A stretch of 64,000 bases of DNA from Trogon surrucura (lineage: Eukaryota > Chordata > Aves > Trogoniformes > Trogonidae). Location: assembly GCA_020746105.1 (NCBI GenBank), contig CM036617.1, forward strand, positions 161,642,912 through 161,706,911, written 5' to 3'. This document shows positions 24,110 through 36,129 of this stretch, one piece after another (position 1 is the first letter of the stretch; each line of letters starts with the position of its first letter). A program made the position numbers and the translations under genes. Below the pieces are notes generated by a model that made no database searches, had not been told where the DNA came from, and was given only the letters and a program-made list of their open reading frames with translations.

Positions 24110-27100
24110 AGGTTGGTCTGTCCCAAAAGATTGAAAACAAAAGCCTATGCAAGGCAGAGCAAACCCATCAAGTTGGGAAACAAATGTTTTGATATAAGAC
24201 CCTTTAGTGCTTCTGGTCCCATATGCAGCAAGCCTGTGGCTCCTCTGGTCTCTTGATTACTGGATGAGCACGTGCAGGATTCAATTCCGTGGCACCATTG
24301 TGAGTGCTGGCAGAGCTCTCATTGATTTTGATGAACAACATGCTGAAACCTGACTGCTATTCTTCCATGTGCTTTCGTGGCAGAACGGTGTGATTTTCAA
24401 TTCTTACGCATCTTTCTGTATCCAAACAGGAAAAAAAAATAAATCTGGCAGCCGATTGTCAGCAACTCCTGGAGCAAATCAGGAGTCTTTCTCCTGGACC
24501 AAGTGTAGGGAAATTCCATGGTAAAAGTGCTGGAAGATAGGATATAGTCAGAGTCCTTCGGGCCTTACTTGGTAAGTGCTGGAGACACCCCTCTGAGCCA
24601 TCTACTGCCTCTTGGAATAGGAAGGGAGATTTAAACAGACTTCATGAAAATATCTTCTTTGTACTTTCAGTTCCAAACTCGTGTTCCTTGTCATGCCACC
24701 TCAATCTCCTTGCCTATTTGTTTCTTCTTTCTTCCATACTTGTATCTCTGAAATTGTTTGGGCAGTTAGCTATTGGTTGTCACCTTTGGTCCTTTTTCTT
24801 AAACTTGGGGATGTTAGATACTTAGAAGTACTCATGCATTGCTCCTTCTCATCTTTTCCTCATTCTGGTGATATTTCTTAGGCCTGGCTCACACTTAGAT
24901 CCATCTGCTTTGTAATACTGGAATGCAGCTAATAAGCAGCATGATTTTCGTCCAAACTATTTTAAGCCTTTTTTTTTTTTTATTTTTAGCGCTCTTACTA
25001 TAATTCTTGAGCTAATAGTAATCATACTGTAGTTAAAATTGAGTTCTGGTTTGTGCATAAGGCTAAGATTCATAATCTTTTTGTATGAAAAATAGAATTT
25101 GTCCACTACGGACTTTGCAACATTTATTCACTGAGTAGAAACAGGACTTTTCTGGGGAATTTGCAGTTATATAATTTAATTAGCTTGGATTTAAATTAGT
25201 TATAGGTTTGTCCCTTTAAGAAAGTTAGTACTGGTGTCGAATCTCACTATGAGTACTCTTGATATCAGAGTAGCACAGATACCTCACACTCTCCATGCAA
25301 TAAAAATGAAATCTTGGGCACAGGTAATGCTGAAAAAGATTAGGTTGTAAATATCCTAATTATTAACATTACATTTGATGGCTATAATTATAGCAGGTTA
25401 AATACTGTCAAGTCAGCAGCTTAGATAAATCTGAGGTGAGGCCGTCTGAGATGTCAAAACTGAAGTCACCTTCCAGTGTCCCGCCTGTGCAGCTAATTGG
25501 TGTGACATGATTCAAACATCTGTAACGAGGAAAATATATGGGTGAACAGGGATCCGTGCACCCAGGGCCATGTGGCAGATTATGTGAGGCAGCCCTGTTG
25601 TTCTGGGAGGCTTTGTGGCTGCACACTGCCATGGGCATAGGGGCTTACCCCCAGCCCTGCGTTGGTACCCCATGACCAGGACACCACAGCAGGGACTGAG
25701 GAAAGCTTTAGGTGCCTGAGGAGGGATGCTCCAAAGCTCTGAACGGGGAGCTTGCAAGAAAACCATCGTATCATGCACAGACAGGGCCATGGGTAGGTAG
25801 CTGGGTACCCAACCAGGCTGCCAGAGGCACTTCTGCTTCAGATTGGTAGCTTGTGGCTGGCATTGTGTTGACCTTTTCTTGATGGCCATCCCTGAAGGTG
25901 CTTTCCTGCACTGTGCAAGACCTGGGCTCTGTTTTTTTCTCCACATCTGAGCAGCTCAATCCCCATGTCCCACTTCCAAGATGGGACTTTTCCTTAACTA
26001 AGCCCAACTTGTCTTTCTTTACACAAATACTGTTGTATTCCCTGTGACCCACAGGAAAACCCCAGTTTCCTAGTGTGAGGCTTAAGATGCTCTTCCTTCC
26101 AAGGCAGAGAGGATTACTGTTTTCAGTCCCTCTTCCTGAAGATGATTGTATGTTTCATATTGAATATTCACAGAAACAAGGGCTGGAGCCCCATTTCTGC
26201 ACTCTCACTGGCTTGGAGAATAGGAAGGTTTTTCATACTGAGGCGTGCAGCTTCAAGAGGTGGTGGAAGAGCTCAGTCTGTTGGGAAGCCGTGTGCTCAG
26301 CACCCAGGGGCTGGGGATGATATGGACACCACCCCCATCCAGAAAGGGCATCCTCTGAAGGACAGCAGTGTCAGGTGAGAAGGGGCAGGCGTTGCTGCTC
26401 ATGTATTGAAGTCTGCATGGCCTTCCCTTGATGCCTGAGGACTGCCAGAGATGAATATGCAAACTGTTGCTCTAATTTGATTGGTGTAAAAAGATTAGTC
26501 AAATTAGTTTGTAAGCCAAATTAATGTTGACCTTTTAAAACAGTGTGTTGGAAACAGTAGCAAAAAGGAAGGCTTGCCAGAGACGGATGTTGGCTGGATA
26601 AAGCCATCACAAGATGAATAAGGAACGATTTGGAGAGACCATACGATGCCTAGGCCAGAGATCACATTGTCACCTGGAGATATTGCTGGCCAGAAAAGCG
26701 ATTGCGGTGTATCAGTGAGTCACTCGCTGTGTCACTGAGCCACTCTGGTTTGTGTTGTGTGCCTGAATGTGTTGTCATCATAGCCACTAGGTGAGTTACA
26801 AGTTGTGTAAAATGATAATAATGTTAACAAGAATCGTTGAGATACTATTTTATGTGATGAAAGGTGCATAACTCAATGATACTTTTGTAGATCATCATCT
26901 GATCCAACCATAGGTCTCAATGTGTAAATTTATCCACGAGTCTCAGAGTCTTACGTGCGGCATGCTAAGATTTATCCTTGAGAAACGTCTCAATCCTGCT
27001 GTGTGAGGAGGTGTCTGCCATGGCTGTGTGCAGAGGTGGCCTTGACTTTGGGAGAGAGGATGGTGACCTTGCTGTGGCTAGGGAGGGAGAGGACCTCTGC

Positions 27101-29749
27101 TGTAGGCAGCACTAGAAACAACAGCATAGTGCCCTTCTCTTGCTTTGTCTTTAGTGTCTGTCTGAACTCATTAAAACTGTTTACCCAGTTAAAATGAAAA
27201 CTAAGAAGTCGTCATCATGATCATCATCATCATCATCTAGAAGCCTTGTAATTACTTCTCCTGCTCTTCCTGGAAGTTAGGAGTCTTGCCATCCATATTT
27301 ACCTCAAAGCATTCAGATTTCTTCTTTGCTCTCCAGTAAAACCATGTCTCTGTCCTGATGTGACAACACAATGAGAAAATTGTATCTTTAAATACCAACT
27401 TAATCTAATCTGGGACAAAAACAATAAAAGGCTTTAATCATAATTGCACAGTGCTTGCAGGCTGTCACCAGAGGGCAGAGACAAGGTTGTTCATTGCCAC
27501 GTGTATATAGTTTAGAAATTAAATCCTCTTTTTCACAAAGGCAATAAATTCAGCTCTCGCTTGTGTCCCTTCCAAATATTTCAGCTCTGTAACCAGATAG
27601 CTCATTTCATCAGCATCTGTCAGAGACCTTCTCTTACTTCTGTCAAGCTGTGTACAAAGGGGCAAGGAGAAATGTCTTTATAATACCACACATGCCTGAC
27701 TTCGTAACATCACAGCTTACATGGAATACTAGCTCTGAATATAAACAGGAGACCAACTTTTCCCTCACAGGGATTTTTCCACTGTTTTGTGCTTGTAGTG
27801 CACTCACTGTGCGGATGCATCCCACCCTGGGTACCCACAGAAGGTACGGGGGGAGTCTAGCAGGAAAGCATCTTTGATCAAGAACTGCTTTTATACGGTA
27901 CCTATGGAAAACTGTGCTGTGGTTTCAATGTAGAAGAATAAAGGTTCTAAAGCCCAGACACAATTTGTATGCTGCCTACCATGTGTAGGGAAGACAGATT
28001 CTGAGAACTCCGCTATTTTCCATTTCCTAAGTTGGAAAGACAGCGAGGGTTTAGGGAGCGTCAGTGGGCAGCCTATGAATTTGTTTTTGTTCTGGTGAAC
28101 ATCATGAGGTTTTTGGCAGCAGGAAACCAACTCAGTCTTAGACGCTGAGGCAAGGCACATCAACCTTGAGAAACCCCACCCTGGCAGAGTCCTGGCAGCA
28201 GCGGGTAGTCATTGACTCAAAATAGCTCTGTCAGCACTTCTGCTTGAGGACTAGTGCATGAAGAATCCTACTACAAGGGGAATGGGTAGAAATGCCGTAG
28301 GTTGACTGTTCTAAAGAGAAATGCCCTCCGCCAAGGAACAGGCACTCTCTAGAGCAAGAGGCAGAAGCAGGAGTCCTCGAGTCCCTGGGTTTCGTGCAAA
28401 TACTGAGGACCTGTTGGCAGCATGGGTATCTGGGGTGACAGAGATGTGCTCAGGTGTCTGCTTCTCCATGGCTGCATACCTCCTTGTTGTAATCTTCAAG
28501 CGACTTGGTTTTGTTTAGGAAGAGGTTTTTAAAAGTCCTTGCAATCCTCCTTGGTTGTTTTTTTTGATAGTTAAACTGCATGCAAACATCTAAGGACTTT
28601 GCACCTTGGGTCCTGCATCATTTGATGCCAGGCAGAAAACACGTACAAGAGACCAGGATTATATTCAGGGTCTGAACAGTGCTCGTAGCCTTGGAAGGAG
28701 CAAGGCAGGCTGACTCTTAGGGACAGCATGGGAGTAAAGAGGAATGCCTAAGTCCTTGAGCACAAATGAAGTGAGTGTAATTTGTTGTACTTTTTCTCTT
28801 AGCGCATAATGAAAGACTCAACTCTGCCTGTTTCTCTGTCTGAAAAGGCAAAAATGATTGGAGAAATCTTCAAGTTGGGAAGGTTTTGTCCTATGCTGGA
28901 ACTCCAGGGGTACAGGGATGCATAAAGATGCTGGATGTTGTTTCCAGTATTCCCAGGTCTTAAAATCCACTTCTATGCACAATGAAAACAAAGCAGTTGA
29001 GCTGAAATTGGACAGTGTCTGAAAATGTGACATTGTAGTCTCTTAGGAGGCTAAGTGAGTAAGCAGCAAGCAGATTCAGCATCGCCAGTGTTATTACAGC
29101 TCTGTGGTCACCACTTTTTTGCCATGGAGTTCTTTCTTGCTCCCATCTCTGGCAGGATTGATGACGAGTAATTGCATCGGGAAGGAGAGCAGCTCGGTGC
29201 CTGCGAAAGCTCAGTGCATGTAAGAGTTTGACTGGAAGGCACTGCAGCAAAGAGAGCAAGGGAGCTGTGGCTCTTTCAGTGTGTCTGGTTTTAAGGAGCT
29301 ACTGCTGCAGGGTGCACTGAGCAGTTGAAAAGAAACAGCATTACAAGTGCTCTTGCAATTCAGGAATTGATGTTTCCCTCTCCCTCCCTGCCACACATTG
29401 CTGCTGGCTGTGGCGCTAATGCCATCACCAGGGGATGTGTTTTCCCGTAGACACCTCTTTGCTACCAGTTTCCATACAACTCCGTGGAGGGGAGTTGCTC
29501 CTGAAGTAAGATGCCAAGGCTTTGTTTAGCTTGCTGCTTTCCACATACCGTCTTGTTTAAATAGCTCATATGAAGAGGGATTGGATACTTGCACATTTCT
29601 GTTCTTTAATCTGTGATCAAGAATAGAAGAAAAGATATAGCAAAGCAGACTTGCTCTTTCACTCATCCTCTTTTTTGGTCTCCTAAAGATTTAAGCAGAA
29701 TCCAGTCTCTACCCACCTTGCACCAGGATTCTTTAATTAGAAAAATACT
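24110..29749. other. Non-coding interval, nothing recognised
   Basis: Holds a (TCA)n microsatellite at 27209-27237 and a T run at about 24969-24982. The 25140-25520 stretch is rich in TAATTA-type words and looks like a candidate regulatory element. No gene is seen. Confidence 0.5.
27209..27237. repeat. (TCA)n microsatellite
   Basis: About nine TCA units with one interruption (TGA). Confidence 0.85.
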
Positions 29750-30141
29750 TGAGGCTGTTCAGCCTGGAGAAGAGAGGGTTCCAGTGAGGCCTTGTAGTGG
29801 CCTTCCAGTGCTTAAAAGGGGCCTACTGGAAAGATGAGGAAGGACTTTTTATCAGGGAGTGTAGTGATAGGAGGAGGAGTAATGGTTTTAAACTGAAAGA
29901 GGGTAGATCAAGATTAGATATTGGGAAGAAATTCCCAATTTGAAGACATTCCAGTGGGACACTGGAACAGGCTGCCCAGGGAAATTGTAGATGCCTTATC
30001 CCTGGAAGTGTCCAAGGCCAGGCTGAATGGGGCTTTGAGCAACCTGGTCTAGTCGGAACTGTCCCTGCCCATGGCAGGGGAGTTGGAACTAGATGATCTC
30101 TAAGGTCCCCTCCAACCCAAACCGTTCTGTAATTCTATGAT
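29750..30141 (+). mobile_element. CR1 LINE 3' fragment
   Basis: Begins in the 'tgaggctgttcagcctggag' region of ORF2, passes through 'tggaacaggctgcccaggg' and 'actagatgatctctaagg', and ends in ATTCTATG-type octamers. About 390 bases, with frame-breaking indels. Confidence 0.9.
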
Positions 30142-32470
30142 TCATACACTAGCTCAGACAATAGAACAAGAGAAGAGGGAACAGACTTGTCAAAGCATGT
30201 TACAAATATATTGTATAGTAATGTTATTTTATCCTACTGACTAATGTTTGGACTCGGCATGTATCATTTTTGCATCTTAAACTTTAAATTTTTGTAAGAT
30301 AATCACACTCTAACACTGATCACTCTTACATGCCTGTTGTTTTAGTTTAGTTTCATGGTCATGATATGGAATCACCTTAAAACAGAGGCAAGAAAATTTG
30401 GCTGCAGTAACTATTTATTTCCGTGCTCAGCCAGGCTTGCATTATTTTTCAGTGCATTTTTCATGCTGAATGTCTAATGCTTAGATTTTGGATTATTGAA
30501 ATGTCCATAGTGTTTTATCCCAAACTGCTGTTTTGGGCTGTCTCCTTTCAGCTATACCTTAGCACAACTTTGGTTTGATTACAATACACAGAAAAAAGGT
30601 TACAATACACAGAGCAGTGCTTCCAGACTGCATAATGAACTGCAAGAAGACTGAAAAATGCTGCTTGTTTTTTTTTTCTTAGGAATTGCTGCTTTGTTGC
30701 TTAATTCTGTAGAACTGAGCTTGGTTTTTCACCTCACGATTATGGAGGCTGCATTTCTGACCTGGCTTGCGGCACCCACACTCCTGGGACACCCAATGCT
30801 TCCAGAAAGTCTCTGTCTGTCATCAGCAGTGGGTCACAGGTAGGTAGCAGATGCCTGCTGCCAGTGAGGCTGGTTTGTGCCGTGTACCACTGAACAGCCT
30901 GGTTTGGTATCTATGAGTGATCAGTTGGGCGTGCTGCTCATCGCTTCAGTGCGGTGGCTCACCAGGAGTTAAGCCACTCAGCAAGTGCAGGAGACACTTT
31001 TAATCAGAAGCGCGAATCACTGGGCCAGCTTGGCAAATCAGATTAGGAGTAGTTTATACGACCATCGTAAGGATTTATCGTAAAGTGCCCGACCGTAAGA
31101 GACATCAGTACATAAACACAAGATATCCCCTGATTTTTTAGTTATTTTGACCTGCAACAGTGAAAAGCATTTAAAAGGCTAGATCCTTTGTAGTGCTGAA
31201 TATCCTCAACTCCTTGAAATCCAACATACTCGGTGCCTTCCCAGGAGGCTCATTGGGTAGCGGCCCCACGCTGCCCTCCCTCCCAGTGAGCAGCCACTAC
31301 CACCCCAAGGATAGAAATTAAAAGAGCAACCTGACTCCATCGAGAACCGCAAGACATTCCTTGTATGTGAAATTACTTCATATTCAAGATTTCTACATAG
31401 CTGTGCTGCCACTTACAGAAACATGTTTTCACAGCTTACATGCATTAACCCCTACCAGACCTCAGATCTCTGTGTAGGATTTGACATGTCTTCAGGAGAA
31501 CTTCAAGACCCTCGCAGGAATCTATGTGAACTAAGAAGCAACAGGAAGAAAAAAAGACACTCCTGGAAATTAAAAAATAACTGAATTTAAATCAAATACA
31601 TGGAAAGTCTGGCTTTTGCCCTAAAAGGTTAATCACTATTTGGAATTTTTTTGCTGTGGGAGATTCCTTGTGTAATTACTGAAAGGCAAGATCAAAACCT
31701 AACATCATGTTATGAATGCCAGTGTCACGCCTGGATAAAACCAAGCTAGAAGAGACCTAATGATATTTGCTTCCAGACACGCTGCTGTATCTCTGGCTAT
31801 GTTTGGGATAGGAAGGAATTTCCTCATGTGGTAAACTGGCAAAGCCTTGGGGTTTGTCTTATTCTTGTGCATTGCTCAAGGACCAGTTTTTGGAGTCCTG
31901 TTTCACATTCTTTGGCTTTCTGCAGCCTCGTGATCAGAGCTGAACATTTGCCTTTTCCCATCACTGGGCCCTATTTTGTTTCTAAATATTTCCTCTGCTT
32001 TACCAAACAGGTATGGATCTGATTATTCTGGATTATTGACTGTTATTGTTTAGTTCACTGTCCACTGTTAAGTAAGATGCAGGAAAAGGAAGAGGGCAAA
32101 GGGAATAATAAGCTGCTCAGTCAGTTACAGCCTTCAGCTCCACTCTCTAGAAGAAAAATGGATTGCAGGATGTTCCACTGTGCAGGAGTGTGGTCAAAAC
32201 ACACGTTATATGAGGGCATCACTACATGTAAGAAGCAACCTCCCTGCTTTAATGTGTGACTAGGTCATCATCAGGCCTAGAATGAAACAAAGGAAGTAAT
32301 TGCTGAGCTTCACAGTTAATGACAAAATTCCTTTATTATTCCCTTGCTGTTATGTTTATGAAAATGGTCTGCAGGTGTGATAGATACTTAGAGCAGACTC
32401 AATTACTCTTCTTATTTCAGGCAAGTTACTTCCAGATCTTTATGAAAGGACATAACCACGTGGATGGATG
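30142..32470. other. Non-coding, nothing recognised
   Basis: A 14-base exact direct repeat (TTACAATACACAGA) occurs at 30579 and 30600. No exon or known repeat family is seen. Confidence 0.5.
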
Positions 32471-32985
32471 GTGGCCATGCAGTGGATGTGGTCTTTCTGG
32501 GTTGCAGTAAAGCATTTGACACTGTCTCCCAGAGCATCCTTATAGGTAAACTGAAGAAGTGTGGTCTGGATGACCGAGTAGTGAGGTGAGTCGCTAACTG
32601 ATTGAAGGGAAGAAGTCAGAGGGTTGTGGTCAATGGGGCAGAGCCTAGTTGGAGGCCTGTGTCTAGTGGAGTCCCTCAGGGGTCAGTGCTGGGGCCAGTG
32701 CTTTTCAATATATTCATCAATGACCTGGATGAGGGATTAGAGAGCACTGTCAGCAAGTTTGCTGACGACACAAAACTGGGAGGAGTGGTTGACACACCAG
32801 AAGGCTGTGCTGCCATTCAGAGAGACCCGGACAGGCTAGAAGGCTGGGTGGGGAGAAATGAAATTCAACAAGGGCAAGTGTAGAATTTTGTGCCTGGGAA
32901 AGAATAACCCCATGTGCCAGTATAGGTTGGGGACTGACCTGCTGGAGAGCAGCGTAGAGGAAAGGGACCTGGGGGTTCTGGTGGG
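32471..32985 (+). mobile_element. CR1 LINE internal fragment with RT catalytic motif
   Basis: A piece of ORF2 truncated at both ends. Translation shows CSKAFDTVSQSILIGKLKKC, then [20 protein letters not shown], then [13 protein letters not shown] carrying the reverse transcriptase FADD active-site motif, in one frame from 32602 to 32880. Two in-frame stops lie just upstream (near 32587 and 32600). The 3' end is lost after 'ggacctgggggttctggtgg'. There is no octamer tail, which is unusual for CR1 and implies a later deletion or rearrangement. Confidence 0.9.
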
Positions 32986-33240
32986 CCCAACTACATGACC
33001 AACAAAATGTTCATTGCTGCTGCTGGCTCCACCACCACCCAGCATGCAAAGCTTGATGGGCTCTTTGACAGGCCCCATCTGATCATGCTGCACTGTCTTT
33101 CGTTTAGCTCTGCTTTGGCCCTGTCTTCCTGCTGCTGAAGTCGATAACAAAAGTCCTTTGCCTTCAGCCATGCTGGAATATGTGTCCTGCCCGGCCAAAA
33201 AAAGGAGTCCGATGCGATGGATAAAAGGCAAGTGGAGAGG
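32986..33240 (-). other. Unidentified open frame next to a broken CR1
   Basis: On the minus strand a frame is open from at least 33240 to a TAG at 32991-32993. It contains a charged, helix-like segment around 33170-33090 (WLKAKDFCYRLQQQEDRAKA followed by ELNERQCSMIRWG). A second minus frame over the same DNA is also open (ORF from 33231). The composition looks more protein-like than the surroundings, but I recognise no family. It may be a decayed transposon or processed pseudogene fragment, or chance. Confidence 0.25.
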
Positions 33241-35355
33241 CAGGAGCTACTGCTCCTTCTGTTGTTGTTTTATTATTGTTCATCATTTATCATAATTGTT
33301 TCTCTGTTAATTGCTGTTCATCTGAGGAATGCGTGTGGAGCACGCTTCCTATTTGGAACTGACAGAGAGAGAGCCTCTCAAAAAAACCCTGAGGATTTTT
33401 GAGATCTTAAGCCTCAGAAAGATAACAAAATTAGCACACATAATTCCCCTTGATTTTCTTTGTGCCTGCTGACAAGGTTAGCAGCAACCCTTCTTTCTGA
33501 GAGCTTGTTTTGTCTCCTCTGCCAAAGAACCCGGATGGGCATGTTAGGTCTTATTTATTATTGTATATTTTGGGGTTTTTTATGAAAAAAGTGGTGAAAT
33601 TAGAAAAAAATTATGATAAAACATCACAAATTATGAAGGCTGGTTAATGAGGAAAAGGAATAAAACCTGAATTTTTTCTTCATTGTTACCTTAAAATGTA
33701 ACCTGAAGACTGTCCCTAACTGACTCCTATCTAATACCTTCCTCGCTCTAACTTGAGCTGGGGGGTCGTTTAAGCAGCTTTGTTGTGGGGTGAATGATGC
33801 AGCCCAAGCTTGGTGAAATTGCACCAGTGATTAGATTGAGGGTGGTCTGTAATATGGCTGTTGGTGGCTGAGCCCTGCTGTCTGTCCTCAGACAAGTGCC
33901 TCTTGAGTTACAGTAATTCAAGCAATTCTGTCTCCTAGATGCCAGCTCTTGACTATTCCTGGAATGAAATTCTAGGCTAGGCATTTTAATAGAAAAATAT
34001 CTATTTGATCTCCATTTTTTTTAATTCTCACAAAGAAATGTTAATCTCTCTAATTTCTGTTGGATTTTTTCCCATGCGCCCCCTGCTTCTTCTACACATT
34101 CTGGCTTGTGAAAGAGGCACTTTTGTGGCAAAAGAAAGTAGGACCTATTTATGGGAAGAGGCAGGCAATGGGAAAAGGCAGGCATGGTCTGGGTGCTTCA
34201 AGAGGATCATCTTGTAAGTAGCTTGTCTTTATTGTCTCATGATATGAACATGAGTCCCCATCCTTGTTAATCTGGTTGGTTCAGGAGTTAGGAATGGTGT
34301 GCAATGATTTTGATGGGTTATCTCTAGGGTGGAAGAGTGAGAATACCCATTACTTACATTTGAAAATGTCAGTTACTTATGTTCTCAAGAAAAGCTCTTA
34401 ATTTTCTCCTCTGTTTCTGTATATTCAGCATAAAAGAATTGCACAATGGGGCCCAGCGACTTCGGCAACTATTGTTTACAATCTGTCAGCTAATCCTTTC
34501 TGTGAGTCAGGCGGTGCCTACTGGGTTGGGCATTTGATTGGGATTAGAAACTCATTATTACGATGATGCATGTTGCAGTGCTGCCTGGAGGCCTCAGCAG
34601 GATTACGGCCACGTTGGGCTAGACAGTGTGCAAACCTATAGCTGGTAGCCTATTGTTTGAGCACCTTCGCTTTAATTCTGGATTTGACCCCATTTCTTGT
34701 TGTGGCCCCTGGGCAAGACATCTAATCCTATTCTGTTTCCATATCTTTTCAGGGGAGATGATAATTCACTTCCTATCATCAGGCAATCCTTGGAACCACC
34801 TGCTTTTGGAGGAGAGTTCCAGGATGATGTCACCCAAAGGCCAGAGGGAAATACTGCAGCGCACATGGAAAACAGCATTTCCTCTGCTATTCGGTGAAGT
34901 AGGTTTTGCGATACGAATTTGTACCCTTTCCAGCAGTGCTGCTGCACCCAAAGAATATGAAAGGTGAAAAATGCAGGATGTCTTGAGTTGCACCGGCACT
35001 GTTTGCAGCCATGGAGTCGCTCGCTGAGCCAGGGGCGCAGTAAGTGGCTTTGGAGCCTTCCCTTCTTGCATCTGTGTCACACATGACTCCTGTATTAATG
35101 CAGGGCTTGTGTGGGATAGCAAACAGACTCTCCTCCTCCCTGTCCTTTCAGGCTCTAGGCATTCCTGCTGCTGTTACTCCAGTTTCATGCCAAAAGAAAG
35201 CATGCTGGGTCCAGCTACCATCACACCCTGTTTGTACTCCATCTCTGCGCTGCCATGGCCACACATCCTTGTCTACAGGTAGTCCCAGGCCTTTGTCTGC
35301 ACCTGCTGTTCACTCACTGGCAGCTACTGCCCCATGATTGCCCAGGTCAGTTGTA
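33241..35355. other. Non-coding, nothing recognised
   Basis: AT-rich sequence between two CR1 copies. No exon, RNA gene or repeat family is recognised. Confidence 0.5.
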
Positions 35356-36129
35356 TGAGATTCAACAAGGCCAAGTGCTTGGTCCTACACTTGAGACACA
35401 ACAACCCCAGGCAGTGCCACAGGCTTGGGGAGGAGTGGCTGGAAAGCTGGGAGTAAAGGATCTGGGAGTGCCAGTTGACAGCTGGCTGAACATGAGCCAG
35501 CAGTGTGCCCAGGTGGCCAAGGCGACAAACAGCATCCTGGCCTGTATCAGGAATAGTGTGGCCAGTGGAAGTAGAGAAGTGATCATGCCCCTGAACTCGG
35601 CACTGGTGAGGCCACAGCTTGAGTACTGTGTTCAGTTTTCGGCACCACAGTATAAGAAAGACATTGAGGTGCTGGAGTGGGTCCAGAGAGGGAGTCAATG
35701 AAGCTGGTGAAGGGTCTGGAGAACAAGTTTTATGAGGGGTGGCTGAAAGAACTGGGATTGTTTAGCCTGGAGAAGTGAAGGCTGAGGGGAGACCTTATTG
35801 CTCTCTACAACTACCTGAAAGGAGGTTGTAGCGAGATGTTGGTTGGACTCTTCTCCAAAGTAACAAGTGACAGGATAAGAGGAAATGGGCTCAAGTTGTG
35901 CCAGGGGAGGTTTAGATTGGATATTAGGAAAAATTTCTTTACTGAAAAGAGTGGTGAAGCATCGGAGCAGGCTGCCCAGGGAAGTGGTGGAGTTACCATC
36001 ACTGGACATGTTCAGAAAATGTGTAGACATGGCACTTCAGGGCATGGTTTAGTAGTCGTGGTAGTGTTGGGTTGACGGTTGGATTTGATGATCTTAGACG
36101 TCTTATTCAACCTTTATGATTCTATGATA
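35356..36129 (+). mobile_element. CR1 LINE 3' portion, longest ATTCTATG-tailed copy
   Basis: Starts at 'agattcaacaaggccaagtg' in ORF2 and runs to the 'gattctatgat' tail, about 775 bases. Translated pieces include [20 protein letters not shown] and [20 protein letters not shown]. An in-frame TGA near 35699 and later shifts inactivate it. The tail type and body differ from the ATTCTGTG copies, indicating another CR1 subfamily. Confidence 0.92.
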
